Source: Arachis hypogaea
Lineage: Eukaryota; Streptophyta; Magnoliopsida; Fabales; Fabaceae
Assembly: GCF_003086295.3 (NCBI RefSeq)
Contig: NC_092048.1
Span: forward strand, 111,244,276-111,308,275
Length of the DNA stretch: 64,000 nucleotides
Direction: 5' to 3'
Below, one piece after another: positions 54,749 through 64,000 of the stretch. Position 1 is the stretch's first letter, and the number at the start of each line of letters is the position of its first letter. Both the position numbers and the translations under genes were made by a program. Under the pieces are notes generated by a model. That model had not been told where the DNA came from. It saw only the letters and a list, made by a program, of their open reading frames with translations, and did no database searches.

Positions 54749-55775
54749 ATCCTTCCTCTCTGGGCTCTTACTATCCTCAGAGGGATTTTGGGCAGTGGTT
54801 TGGTCATCCTCTGTCAGCTGTTCCTTTCTTGGCTTTCTGCTGCCTTGAGTTGAAACATCCAATGTCTTCCTACTCCTTAAATGAACAGCTTGGCACTCTT
54901 CTGTTATCTGTTTAGATAACTGCTGTCTTGTCTGATTCAATTGTGCTTCCATATTCTTGTTAGCCTTTTCAGTGTCTTGTAGTATCTCTTTAAATTCTGC
55001 TAATTGTTTTGTTATAAAAAGCAATTGCTGATTGAGTTCAGCAACTTGTTCTTGAGGACTAAGTTCAGTGGATACTGCTTTAGCCTCTTCTTTCAGGGAG
55101 GACTCACTGCTTAAGTACAGATGCTGATTTCTAGCAACTTTATCAATGAGCTCTTGAGCCTCTTCAATTGTCTTTCTCATATGTATAGATCCACCAGCTG
55201 AGTGATCTAGAGATATTTGAGCTTTTTCTGTAAGCCCATAGTAGAAGATGTCTAACTGTACCCACTCTGAAAACATTTCAGAGGGGGCATTTCCTTAGCA
55301 TCCCTCTGTACCTCTCCCAGGCATTATAAAGGGATTCATCATCCTCTTGTTTAAAGCCTTGGATGTCCAGCCTTAGCTGTGTCATCCTTTTTGGAGGGTA
55401 ATATTGATTCAGGAATTTGTCTGATAACTGTTTCCATGTTCTTATGCTTGCTGTGGGTTGGTTATTTAACCACCTCTTAGCTTGATCTTTTACAGCAAAT
55501 AGAAACAGTAATAGTCTGTATACATCCTGATCCACTTCTTTATCACGTACTGTTTCAGCAATTTGTAAAATCTGTGCTAGAAACTCAGTAGGTTCTTCCT
55601 GTGGAAGACCGAAATACTGGCAATTTTGCTGCACCGTGATAATGAGCTAAGGATTTAGCTCAAAACTGCTTGCTCTGATGGGGGGTATACAGATACTACT
55701 CCCGTATGCAGCAGTAATGGGGTTAGCATATGACCCCAGAGTCCTTCTGGACTGTTCATTTCTACTTAGATCCAT

Positions 55776-56931
55776 GATGGAGAAAGGGAGATGTTGTAGA
55801 TTGTAAAATAGAAATAAAGTAAAAGAAAAATCAAAATATTTTTGTTTTTATTTTATTTATTTAATGCTAATCGAATTCAAAAGAGAAGAAAATAAAATAA
55901 TTGGGAACTAGAAAAATAAGCTTCGAAAATTAAATAAAATAAAATAAAGTAGATTAAAATAAATAAATAAAAATTCGAATGCTAAAATGGCTGATGAATT
56001 AAAAAAGATTTGAAAAATTTTGGATATGAGTTTAAAATTTGAAGATTGAAACTTTCTCAGCAAGGAAACACCAAACTTAAAATTTTTCAATCAAAATAAT
56101 AAAGTAGGACAAGTAATTCGAAAATTATGTCTAGAAGGAAAAATATTTTTTTTAAAAAAAAATTATAAAGGACTTGCAAATTTTGAAGATTGAAATAAAA
56201 TTAGATAAGATTTTGAAAAAAAGATATGATTTTTGAAAAAGATTTTGAATTTTAAAATTTTAAAACTAAGATAAGGTAAAATAAAAAAAATTTAAAATAG
56301 AAATCTGAATTTTTAAATGAAATTTTCGAAAATTCAATTAAATAAATAGAAAAGATATTTTTGAATTTAATGAGAAAAGAGAAAAACAATAAAATGACAC
56401 CAAACTTAGAATTTTTAGATCAAAACTAAGAAAGCAAACAGGAAAACTTTGAAGATCAAGATGAACACCAAGAATAAATTTTAAAAATTTTTAAGAAAAT
56501 AGAAACACAGAGGACACCAAACTTAAAAAATTTTATATTTTGGACACTAATAATTCAAAAATGTATAAGATAAACAGCAACAAACACCAAACAAGAAATT
56601 TTAAAGATCAAATAAGGAGAATTACCAAGAACAATTTGAAAATCAATAAAGAACTAAGAACATATAATTAGAAAAAATTGAAAGGAAAATAAATTCATGC
56701 AATTGACACCAAACTTAAAACATAAAACTAAACTCAAACAGAAGACTAAATTATGAAGTTATTAGTTTTTTTTTTAATTTTTGAAAATAGTTTAGAAAAA
56801 TAAAAAAAGGATTTTAAAATTTTTACCCAAAACAATAATAGAAGACTCAATGTTAGTGACTCTAAACCAAAAAGACAAATTTTCCTAATCTAAGCAACAA
56901 AATAAACCGCCAGTTGTCCAAACTCGAACAA
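55776..56931 (-). repeat. Untranslated leader of C
   Basis: AT-rich, with AAGTTTGGTGT at 56068-56078, 56397-56407, 56514-56524 and 56706-56716 (all - strand), twice as many as in the leaders of elements 1-3. No gene supported. Confidence 0.75.
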
Positions 56932-56949
56932 TCCCCGGCAACGGCGCCA
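56932..56949 (-). other. Primer-binding site of C, tRNA-Asp
   Basis: TCCCCGGCAACGGCGCCA on the + strand, perfect match, 6 bp from the LTR. Confidence 0.9.
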
Positions 56950-56955
56950 AAAACT

Positions 56956-57218
56956 TGGTGCACGAAATTGTGATTACACTTTTCACAACTCTGCACAACT
57001 AACCAGCAAGTGCACTGGGTCGTTCAAATAATACCTTACGTGAGTAAAGGTCGATCCCACGGAGATTGTTGGCTTGAAGCAAGCTATGGTTATTTTGTAA
57101 ATCTTAGTCAGGAGATTAATGATAAGAGTGGTTATATTTATGAAAAATAAATAACATAAAATAAATAGTACTTGTGATTCAGTAATGCGAAATAGGCTGA
57201 GGTTCCGGAGATGCTCTG
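56956..57218 (-). repeat. 5' LTR of C, fragment cut by D
   Basis: Matches 18280-18490 closely (shared run aagagtggttatatttatg). The remainder is to the right of D, outside the window. Confidence 0.85.
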
Positions 57219-58754
57219 TGGTGCACGAAATTGGAAATCACAATTCTTCACAAATTCGCACAACTAACCAGCAAGTGCACTGGGTCGTCCGAGTAATACC
57301 TTACGTGAGTAAGGGTCGATCCCACGGAGATTGTTGGCTTGAAGCAAGCTATGGTTATCTCGTAACTCTTAGTCAGGATATAATATCAATAATAATTCTT
57401 AATTTGAATTGTAAAAAGTAAGAAGGGAAGAACACAAATTATACTTGTATGCAGTAATGGAGAATATGTTGGAGTTTTGGAGATGCTTTGTCTTCTGAAA
57501 TTCTGCTTTCCTCTGTTTCTTGATTCACGCACGCACGTCCTCCTATGGCAAGCTGTGTGTTGGTGGATCACCGTTGTCAATGGCTACCATCCATCCTTCC
57601 AGTGAAAAAGGTCCAGGTGCGCTGTCACCGCACGACCAATCATCTGCAGGTTCTCAATCGTACCGGAATGGGATTTACTATCCTTTTGCGTCTGTCACTA
57701 CGCCCAGCACTCGCGAGTTTGAAGCTCGTCACAGTCATTCAATCATTGAATCCTACTTGGAATACCACAGACAAGGTTTAGACTTTCCGGATTCTCTTAA
57801 ATGCTGCCATCAATCTAGCTTATACCACGAAGATTCTGATTAAGAGATCCAAGAGATATTCATTCATTCTACGGTGAACGGAAGTGGTTGTCAGGCACGC
57901 GTTCGTGGGGGAATGATGATGATTGTCACATTCATCACATTCATATTGAAGTGCAAATGGATATCTTAGATAGGAACACGCATGTTTGAATGGAAAATAG
58001 AAATACTTGCATTAATTCATCGAGACACAACAGAGCTCCTCACCCCCAACAATGGAGTTTAGAGACTCATGCTGTCAAAGAGTACAAAATTCAGATCTAA
58101 AATGTCATGAGATACAAAATAAGTCTCTAAAAGTTGTTTAAATACTAAACTAGTAACCTAGGTTTACAGAAAATGAGTAAACTATGATAGATAGTGCAGA
58201 AATCCACTTCTGGGGACCACTTGGTGTGTGCTGGGGCTGAGACTAAAGCTTCTCACGTGCTTGGGCTGTTTTGGGCGTTCAACGCCAGGCTGTAACCTGT
58301 TTCTGGCGTTGAACTCCAACTTGTAACGTGTTTCTGGCGCTGGACGCCAGACTGCAACATGGAACTGGCGTTGAACGCGAGTTTATATCGTCTATTCTTG
58401 AAAAAAATATGAAGTATTATATATTACTGGAAAGCCCTGGATGTCTACTTTCCAACGCAATTGAAAGCGCGTCAATTGGACTCCTGTAGCTCCAGAAATT
58501 CCATTCCGAGTGCAGAGAGGTCAGGATCCAACAGCATCAGCAGTCCTTTTTCAGCCTGAATCAGATTTTTGCTTAGCTCCCTCAATTTCAGCCAGAAAAT
58601 ACCTAAAATTACAGAAAAATACACAAACTCATAGTAAAGTCCAGAAATATGAATTTTGCCTAGAAACTAATGAAAATAAACTAAAAACTAACTAAAACAT
58701 ACTAAAAATTATATGAAATTAACCCCAAAAAGCGTATAAAATATCCGCTCATCA
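57219..58754 (-). repeat. 3' LTR of D
   Basis: 1536 bp, on the - strand TGATGAGCGG...TCGTGCACCA. Palindromes at 58273-58383 (one unit mutated to aacgcgag); CCAG/CTGG hairpin near 57270. Confidence 0.88.
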
Positions 58755-58791
58755 CAACACCAAACTTAAACTGTTGCTTGTCCTCAAGCAA
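58755..58791 (-). promoter_or_regulatory. Hairpin and PPT-position module of D
   Basis: TTGCTTGAGGACAAGCAA (58774-58791) and AAGTTTGGTGT (58757-58767), - strand. Confidence 0.65.
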
Positions 58792-59901
58792 CTAGATAAA
58801 TAAAATAGAATACAAATGAGTCAAGAAACAATAATATCTCAGGGTTTTTGAGTGAAGCTCAGATTCTAATTAAATGAGCGGGGCTAGTAGCTTTTTGCTT
58901 CCGAACAGTTTTTGCATCTCACTTCATCCATTGAAGCTCAGAATGATTGGCATCTATAGGAACTTAAAATTTAGATAGTGTTATTGATTCTCCTAGTTTA
59001 GTATGTTGATTCTTGAACACAGCTACTTTTATGAGTCTTGGCCGTGGCCCTAAGCACTTTGTTTTCCAGTATTACCACCGGATACATAAATGCCACAGAC
59101 ACATAATTGGGTGAACCTTTTCAAATTGTGACTCAGCTTTGCTAAAGCCCCCAATTAGAGGTGTCCAGGGTTCTTAAGCACACTCTTCTCTTTGCTTTGG
59201 ACCTTGACTTTAACCGCTCAGTCTCAAGTTTTCACTTGACACCTTCACGCCACAAGCACATGGTTAGGGACAGCTTGGTTTAGCCGCTTAGACCAGGATT
59301 TGATTTCCTTAGGCCCTCGTATCCACTGATGCTCAAAGCCTTGGATCCTTTTTATTACCCTTGCCTTTTGGTTTTAAGGGTTATTGACTTTTTCTGTTTG
59401 CTTTTTTTTTTTTGCAAACTTTGTATTCACTGCTTTTTCTTGCTTCAAGAATCATTTTTATGATTTTTCAGATTACCAATAACATGTCTCATGTTTATCA
59501 TTCTTTCAAGAGCCAACATATTTAACATTCAAGAACATCAAATTCCAAAGACATATGCACTGTTCAAGCATTCATTCAGAAGGCAGAAAGCATTGCCACC
59601 ACATGTAAACAATTAGAATTTATTTTATTAAAACTCGAAAATTATTGCCTCCTTGTTCTAAAGAAAATCTTCTATTTTATTCATGTTTAATGATGATGAG
59701 AAAAATAAATTATAGCTTAATTGGGGATAAAATCAAAATATAAATACTAATTGCCATTATATGACTCCTAAGGTGAAACTCAAATAATAGAAAAAAAAAT
59801 TATCACAGGGTTAAGGTTAAGATCAGAACTCAACAATCTTGACTTTGGAAAGCGGATGCCTCTTTAGTCTGTGGGGTGCTTGGCCCTTTAAGAGATAGTT
59901 T
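58792..59901 (-). other. Conserved 3' non-coding region of D
   Basis: Same block as in element 1 (59040-59300 strongly conserved). The part next to ORF2 (59600-59900) is specific to D. No gene supported. Confidence 0.65.
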
Positions 59902-60963
59902 CTAACACTTTAGTTCTCTTAATTCACGCCCTTGCACCTCTTGCTCTCTAAGCAGTTTGCAAAGCATGCTGTTTTGATTTTGTTGTTCTTCCTTCAATTG
60001 GTCCATGGTTTCTTGCAACTTAGTGACAGATACCTCAAGATGCTCCCAGTATTCAAATTGAGGGAGTTCTGGTAGGAATTCTTGCGCCCTTCTCTTGATG
60101 GGGTCATCCTGCATTTGTTGTTTTTCCATTGTGATTTTAGTGATTGGTTGCTCCACTGAGATATACTCTGTTATTCCCATCTTTACTCCAGCATCTTTGA
60201 AGAGCATAGAGATTAGGCTTGGATAAGCCAACCTGGCATCCTTGGAGTTCTTGTTGGCAAGTATGTAGAATTCATATGGGATCAGTTGATGAACTTCTAC
60301 TTCTTTTTCCAACATAATGCAATGGATCATCACTGCTCTTCTAATATTGACTTCAGAACGGTTGCTGGTGGGCAATATAGAACGCCCAATGAAGTCCAGC
60401 CATCCTCTGGCGACTGGTTTGAGATCTTCTCTCTTGAGTTGACTTGGGGCACCCTTCGTGTTGGTGGTCCACCTGGCTCCAGGGATGCATATATCCTCTA
60501 GAATCTTATCCAGGCCCTTGTTTGTTCTCATCATTCTCCTATTGAAGGAGTCTGGGTCCTCTTTCAGTTGAGGTAGCTTAAAGATCTCCCTGATTTTGTC
60601 AGGGTGGATGTGAACAATCTTTCCTCTGACCACAGTCCTGTAGTCATAGAGGGCAGCTCCAGATATTCTCTGCCTGTCTGTTTGCCACAGATTAGCGTAG
60701 AATTCTTGAACCATATTCCTTCCCACTTTCGTTTCAGGATTAGCTAGGACTTCCCAGTTCCTGTTTCGAATCTGCTCTTGGATCTCCGTATATTCATCTT
60801 CTTTCAGATCGAACTTGACTTCCGGGATCACAGATCTTAGACCCATTATTTTGTAGTAATGGTCTGAATGTTCTTTGGTTAAGAACCTCCCTTGATTCCA
60901 AAGTGGTTTTGGAATACTCTCTTTCTTGCCTCTTGGAGTGGGTTGTTTTCCTTTAGGAGCCAT
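59902..60963 (-). CDS. ORF2 of D: putative plant transposon protein, intact frame
   Basis: 353 codons from ATG at 60963 to the stop at 59902. N terminus MAPKGKQPTPRGKKE is basic; landmarks are VIPEVKFDLKEDEYTEI (about 44), MVQEFYANLWQ (about 83), VVRGKIVHIHPDKIREIFKL (about 111), LKPVARGWLDFIGRSILPTS (about 180), RAVMIHCIMLEKEVEVHQLI and a C-terminal coiled coil (LQETMDQLKEEQQNQNSML). It shares these with element 3 ORF2 at roughly half the positions by eye. No signal peptide or membrane segment was seen, so an envelope role is unlikely. Being the only unbroken ORF2, it suggests either youth of D or selection. Confidence 0.88.
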   Translation of the reverse strand: MAPKGKQPTPRGKKESIPKPLWNQGRFLTKEHSDHYYKIMGLRSVIPEVKFDLKEDEYTEIQEQIRNRNWEVLANPETKVGRNMVQEFYANLWQTDRQRISGAALYDYRTVVRGKIVHIHPDKIREIFKLPQLKEDPDSFNRRMMRTNKGLDKILEDICIPGARWTTNTKGAPSQLKREDLKPVARGWLDFIGRSILPTSNRSEVNIRRAVMIHCIMLEKEVEVHQLIPYEFYILANKNSKDARLAYPSLISMLFKDAGVKMGITEYISVEQPITKITMEKQQMQDDPIKRRAQEFLPELPQFEYWEHLEVSVTKLQETMDQLKEEQQNQNSMLCKLLREQEVQGRELRELKC

Positions 60964-61000
60964 GATCTTAGTGGGTATGGTTTAGTGATCACGGATAAAC

Positions 61001-61035
61001 ACACCAAACTTAGAGGATTGCTTGTCCTCAAGCAA
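61001..61035 (-). promoter_or_regulatory. GAGGAC hairpin plus AAGTTTGGTGT before ORF2, element D
   Basis: TTGCTTGAGGACAAGCAA (61018-61035) and AAGTTTGGTGT (61001-61011), 37 bp before the ATG. Here the ORF2-proximal copy has the T-A pair, unlike elements 1-3 and C. Confidence 0.7.
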
Positions 61036-61561
61036 AAGAAAAGAAAGGAGATGGATAGAAGGAGAGCTAGTGTTGAATGGTGGATGAGAGGAAGGAGGCC
61101 GAATGTGTTTTTAAAAGGGAGGGGGTGGGTTTTTCGAAAATAGGGAGAAAGATAAGATAGAAGATATGATTTAAAAAGAGATAAGTATGATAAGAAAAGA
61201 TATAATTTAAAATTGAAAAGATATGAAAGATATTTGAAAAAGATAAATTTGGATTTTTTTTTTTGAAAAAGATAATATGGAGATTTGAAAAAGATATTGA
61301 TTAGTTGAAAAGATTTTTGAATGAAAAGAGATAGATTTGTTTTGAAAATTTTGAAAAAGAGTTGAATTGGATAAAAAAAAGGATTTGTGCTTATGGATTA
61401 AGATACATTTGATATTTTTAAAGTGGAGTTTTTAGAAATTAGGGATTTTAGAAATCAGGGTTTGTAACATGTTTATGCAAGAAATCATGAATTGAAACAT
61501 GAAAATTAAGATTAAAATGAAAAATATGAAGAAAAAATGAATTTACCTCCTCCCCACCATC
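61036..61561 (-). other. AT-rich untranslated stretch of D
   Basis: Dense TTTTCAAA/ATCTTTT-type repeats in sense, similar in style to the leaders. No gene supported. Confidence 0.6.
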
Positions 61562-61864
61562 CTGGCATTTGAACGCCCAAACTCCTCATGTTTTGGGCAT
61601 TCAACGCCCAACTGCTGCTTCTCCTGGGCGTTCAACGCCCAGCTGTTGCTTCTTTCTGGCGTTGAACGCCAGGAACTCCTTTGTCACTGGGCATTTTTCT
61701 GAACGCCCAGGACGCTGTAAATCTGGTGTTAAATGCCCAGAAGGAGCTTCTTTCTGGCGTTCAACGCCCATATGGCTATCCTTACTGGTGTTCAACGCCC
61801 AGTGGATGCTTCTTTTGGGCGTTGAACGCCCAAAACAGACTTTTACTGGCGTTTTCTTGCCAGT
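61562..61864 (-). repeat. Palindrome array of D interior
   Basis: About ten units; the predominant form is gggcgttcaacgccc, with ctggcgttgaacgccag and a 3'-most unit ctggcgttttcttgccag. Confidence 0.88.
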
Positions 61865-62013
61865 GAGCTCTTTTTCTCTGTTTTGTGTGCAGAATCCTTC
61901 TGTAACCCTGTAAACTTATACAATTGACTCTTTACCTTAGTATCAATGAACTTTATATAAACAAATAAAATCAAGAATAGGGCAAAATGCTTAGAGGAAG
62001 TGATGCCCCATGG

Positions 62014-62042
62014 CTGGGTTGCCTCCAAGCAAGCGCTTCTTT
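62014..62042 (-). promoter_or_regulatory. Post-pol hairpin motif, element D
   Basis: AGCGCTTG then CTTGG-aggcaa-CCCAG on the - strand, shortly after the integrase stop. Confidence 0.65.
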
Positions 62043-62071
62043 ATTGTCTTTAGCTGAACCTTGCTGAGTTT

Positions 62072-63282
62072 TTAATCTAGCCTCATCCTTGAGCACTCTT
62101 GCTCAACATTGCCTTCAAGATAGTGCTTGATTCTCTGTCCATTAACAATGAACTTCTTATCAGAATCAATATCTTGAAGCTCCACATAACCATATGGTGA
62201 TACACTTGTAATCACATATGGTCCTCTCCACCGGGACTTCAGTTTCCTGGGAAATAGCCTGAGCCTAGAGTTAAACAACAGAACCTTTTGTCCTGGTTCA
62301 AAGATTCTAGATGACAGCTTTCTGTCATGCCACCTTTTTTATTTCTCTTTGTAAAGCTTGGCATTTTCGAAAGCAGTGAATCTGAATTCCTCTAGCTCAT
62401 TCAGTTGGAGCAATCTTTTTTCTCCAGCTAATTTGGCATCAAAGTTAAGGAATCTGGTTGCCCAGTAGGCCTTATGTTCCAGTTCCACGGGCAGGTGACA
62501 AGCCTTACCATACACAAGTTGGTAAGGAGAGGTCCCTATGGGAGTCTTGAATGCTGTTCTATAAGCCCACAAAGCATCATCCAAGCTTCGTGCCCAATCC
62601 TTTCTACGGGTACTTACAGTCCGTTCCAGGATTCTTTTTAGTTCTCTGTTAGAGACTTCAGCTTGTCCATTTGTCTGTGGATGATATGGAGTTGCCACCT
62701 TATGGCGAATCCCATATCGGACCATGGCAGAGTAAAGCTGTTTGTTGCAGAAGTGAGTGCCCCATCACTGATTAGTACCCTAGGGACACCAAATCTGCTA
62801 AATATGTGTTTCTGGAGGAACTTTAGTACTATTTTAGTATCATTGGTGGGTGTGGCAATGGCCTCTACCCATTTTGATACATAGTCAACTGCCACCAGAA
62901 TATAAGTGTTTGAGTATGATGGTGGGAAAGGCCCCATGAAATCAATTCTCCATACATCAAACAACTCAATCTCCAAGATTCCTTGTTGAGGCATGGCATA
63001 ACTATGAGGCAAATTACCAGCTCTCTGGCAACTGTCACAGTTACGTACAAACTCTCGGGAATCTCTATAGAGTGTAGGCCAGTAGAAACCACATTGGAGG
63101 ACCTTGGTGGCTGTTCGCTCACCTCCGAAATGGCCTCCATATTGTGATCCATGGCAATGCCATAGGATCCTCTGCGCTTCTTCTCTAGGCACACACCTAC
63201 GGATTATTCCGTCTGCACATCTCTTAAAGAGATAGGGTTCATCCCACAAGTAGTACTTTGCATCAGTAATTAATTTTTTCTT
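62072..63282 (-). pseudogene. pol: Integrase of D, two stops and a frameshift
   Basis: Joins cDNA to the genome. The N-terminal zinc-binding motif is visible ([14 protein letters not shown], then [10 protein letters not shown]). The catalytic core has D in [11 protein letters not shown] and D in VLISDG; directly after ISDG one G is missing from a G run (about 62760), shifting frame. The third acidic residue lies in [15 protein letters not shown] (frame 62339-62725). The C-terminal part (KSRWRGPYVITSVSPYGYVEL) follows a TAA at 62336. A further TAA (CAA-TAA near 63283) separates integrase from RNase H. No chromodomain was seen. Confidence 0.9.
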
Positions 63283-64000
63283 TTATTGCCTGCTGTACTC
63301 CTTGGGAATGAACCTTGCAGCTTTGTAGTTTGCAATGTCTGCAAACCATGGTAATTCCTGAATGGCGAACAAATGCTCATCCGGAAAGGTTTTAGAGATC
63401 TCAATAGAGGGGGAGGACACCTCTTCCACTGGTTCTATCCGGGACAGATGGTCAGCCACTTGGTTTTCTGTCCCTTTTCTGTCTCTTATTTCTATATCAA
63501 ACTCTTGCAGAAGTAACACCCATCTTATGAGTCTGTGTTTTGAATCCTGCTTTGTGAGTAGATATTTAAGAGCAGCATGATCTGTGTACACAATCACTTT
63601 TAATCCTACTAAGTATGATCTAAACTTGTCAATGGCATAAACCACTGCAAGCAATTCTTTTTCTGTGGTTGTGTAATTTTTTTGGGCATCCTTCAAAACA
63701 CAGCTAGCATAATAAATAACATGCAGAAGCTTGTCATGCCTCTGCCCCAGTACTGCACCAATGGCGTGATCACTGGCATCACACATTAATTCGAACGGTA
63801 ATGTCCAGTCTGGTGCAGAGATAACTGGTGATGTGACCAGCTTAGCTTTCAGAGTTTTAAACGCCTGCAGACACTCTGTGTCAAACACAAATGGCGTGTC
63901 AGCAGCTAGCAGGTTGCTTAGAGGTTTTGCAATTTTTGAAAAATCCTTTATAAACCTCCTATAGAATCCTGCATGCCCCAGAAAGCTTCTGATTGCCTTA
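63283..64000 (-). CDS. pol: RT C-terminal part and RNase H of D, partial at window end
   Basis: Open from the window edge (frame starts at 63999) through [19 protein letters not shown] to RNase H. The acidic residues are in [39 protein letters not shown] and [13 protein letters not shown]. The frame ends at PKEYSRQ with a stop, in phase with integrase beyond it. It is very similar to 21628-22370 of C (most residues identical), but C stops where D continues. The RT catalytic box is outside the window. Confidence 0.92.
   Translation of the reverse strand, partial: KAIRSFLGHAGFYRRFIKDFSKIAKPLSNLLAADTPFVFDTECLQAFKTLKAKLVTSPVISAPDWTLPFELMCDASDHAIGAVLGQRHDKLLHVIYYASCVLKDAQKNYTTTEKELLAVVYAIDKFRSYLVGLKVIVYTDHAALKYLLTKQDSKHRLIRWVLLLQEFDIEIRDRKGTENQVADHLSRIEPVEEVSSPSIEISKTFPDEHLFAIQELPWFADIANYKAARFIPKEYSRQ

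Larger units (their letters stand above)
54447..55775 (-). pseudogene. gag: Gag of element C
   Basis: ATG at 55775 (MDLSRNEQSRRTLGSYA). A TAG near 55648 (FELNP-stop-LI, CAG in relatives) breaks the N terminus. The core follows: QNCQYFGLPQEEPTEFL, FLFAVKDQAKRWLNNQ, YYPPKRMTQLRLDIQG, YNAWERYRGMLRKCP. A one-base frameshift near 55277 leads to the second half with DHSAGGSIHMRKT, a Gln-rich coiled-coil segment (about 55040-54900) and a charged linker. Two palindrome units (54700-54748) are inside this coding region. A TAA near 54510 (DK-stop-FARFADYLKTLEIK) precedes the E insertion. Confidence 0.88.
18280..57218 (-). mobile_element. Element C: Ty3-gypsy element with gag, protease, RT and RNase H, split by E and D
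   Basis: On the - strand: 5' LTR fragment (56956-57218, cut by D), primer site (56932-56949), leader, gag (55775-54447), insertion of E, end of gag plus protease (24007-23001), RT, RNase H, hairpin motif, palindrome array, ORF2 remnant, 3' non-coding region, hairpin/PPT module and 3' LTR (18280-19593). Without nested DNA about 8.5 kb is visible. Integrase is missing: RNase H is followed directly by the post-pol hairpin motif. The candidate left target-site copy is GTATT (18275-18279); the partner lies outside the window. Confidence 0.85.
57219..64000 (-). mobile_element. Element D: Ty3-gypsy element with polymerase, 3' part
   Basis: On the - strand: RT/RNase H (from the window end), integrase, hairpin motif, palindrome array, GAGGAC hairpin, ORF2, 3' non-coding region, PPT module, 3' LTR (57219-58754). 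Gag and 5' LTR are outside. The order RNase H then integrase defines Ty3-gypsy. A candidate target-site copy is CTCTG (57214-57218). It has the fullest coding set here and is the type of element that could supply enzymes for elements 1-3, though this copy is broken. Confidence 0.9.

Noticed and set aside
59902..60963. Envelope protein in ORF2 position
   Set aside because: No signal peptide, transmembrane segment or glycosylation-rich ectodomain; sequence fits the putative plant transposon protein family.

Overview
This is plant nuclear DNA made almost entirely of LTR retrotransposons. Several features point to a legume, most likely peanut (Arachis): the shared LTR start TGATGAGCGGATAATTTA, arrays of CTGGCGTTCAACGCCAG, a primer-binding site complementary to tRNA-Asp, and Athila-like Ty3-gypsy proteins with a plant-transposon-protein ORF after pol. 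From memory the LTR style resembles the peanut FIDEL/Feral elements; I could not check this. I found no convincing host gene, rRNA gene, complete tRNA gene or CRISPR array.

Layout. The left block (1-18169) is element F on the + strand, whose 5' end lies outside the window. F is interrupted by element G (+, ends near 12951, 5' end also outside). G is interrupted by complete element 1 (+, 705-10379, target duplication GAGCA). F also carries a Mutator-like element with long inverted repeats (14199-15547, 10-bp target duplication). A 110-bp spacer (18170-18279) follows. The right block is element C on the - strand (18280-57218). Inside C sits E (-, 24008-54446, duplication GTGCC). Inside E sits element 3 (+, 27642-48224, duplication TGGTG). 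Inside element 3 sits element 2 (-, 31232-41043, duplication AAGCA). Every junction restores a continuous reading frame of the host element. Element D (-, 57219 to the window end) is inserted in the 5' LTR of C.

Coding content. D and C carry polymerase: D has reverse transcriptase/RNase H, integrase and ORF2; C has gag, protease, RT and RNase H but has lost integrase. Elements 1, 2 and 3 encode only gag-protease plus ORF2 and must have relied on enzymes supplied in trans. E and F belong to a different LTR family and also show no polymerase. Most frames are broken. Many stops are CAA/CAG to TAA/TAG changes, as expected from decay of methylated cytosine.

The interesting layer is non-coding. 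All families repeat one modular design: an LTR hairpin after GACGACC, a hairpin-bearing motif after the gag/pol frame, a GC-rich palindrome array, a pyrimidine-rich stretch, a covarying GAGGAC hairpin followed by AAGTTTGGTGT, then ORF2; the last hairpin module recurs just before the 3' LTR. The palindrome differs by family (CTGGCGTTCAACGCCAG against ACGCGATCGCGT) but occupies the same places in LTR and interior. Three ORF2 copies have lost their middle and carry the 5' half of a tRNA-Cys(GCA) at the deletion junction.
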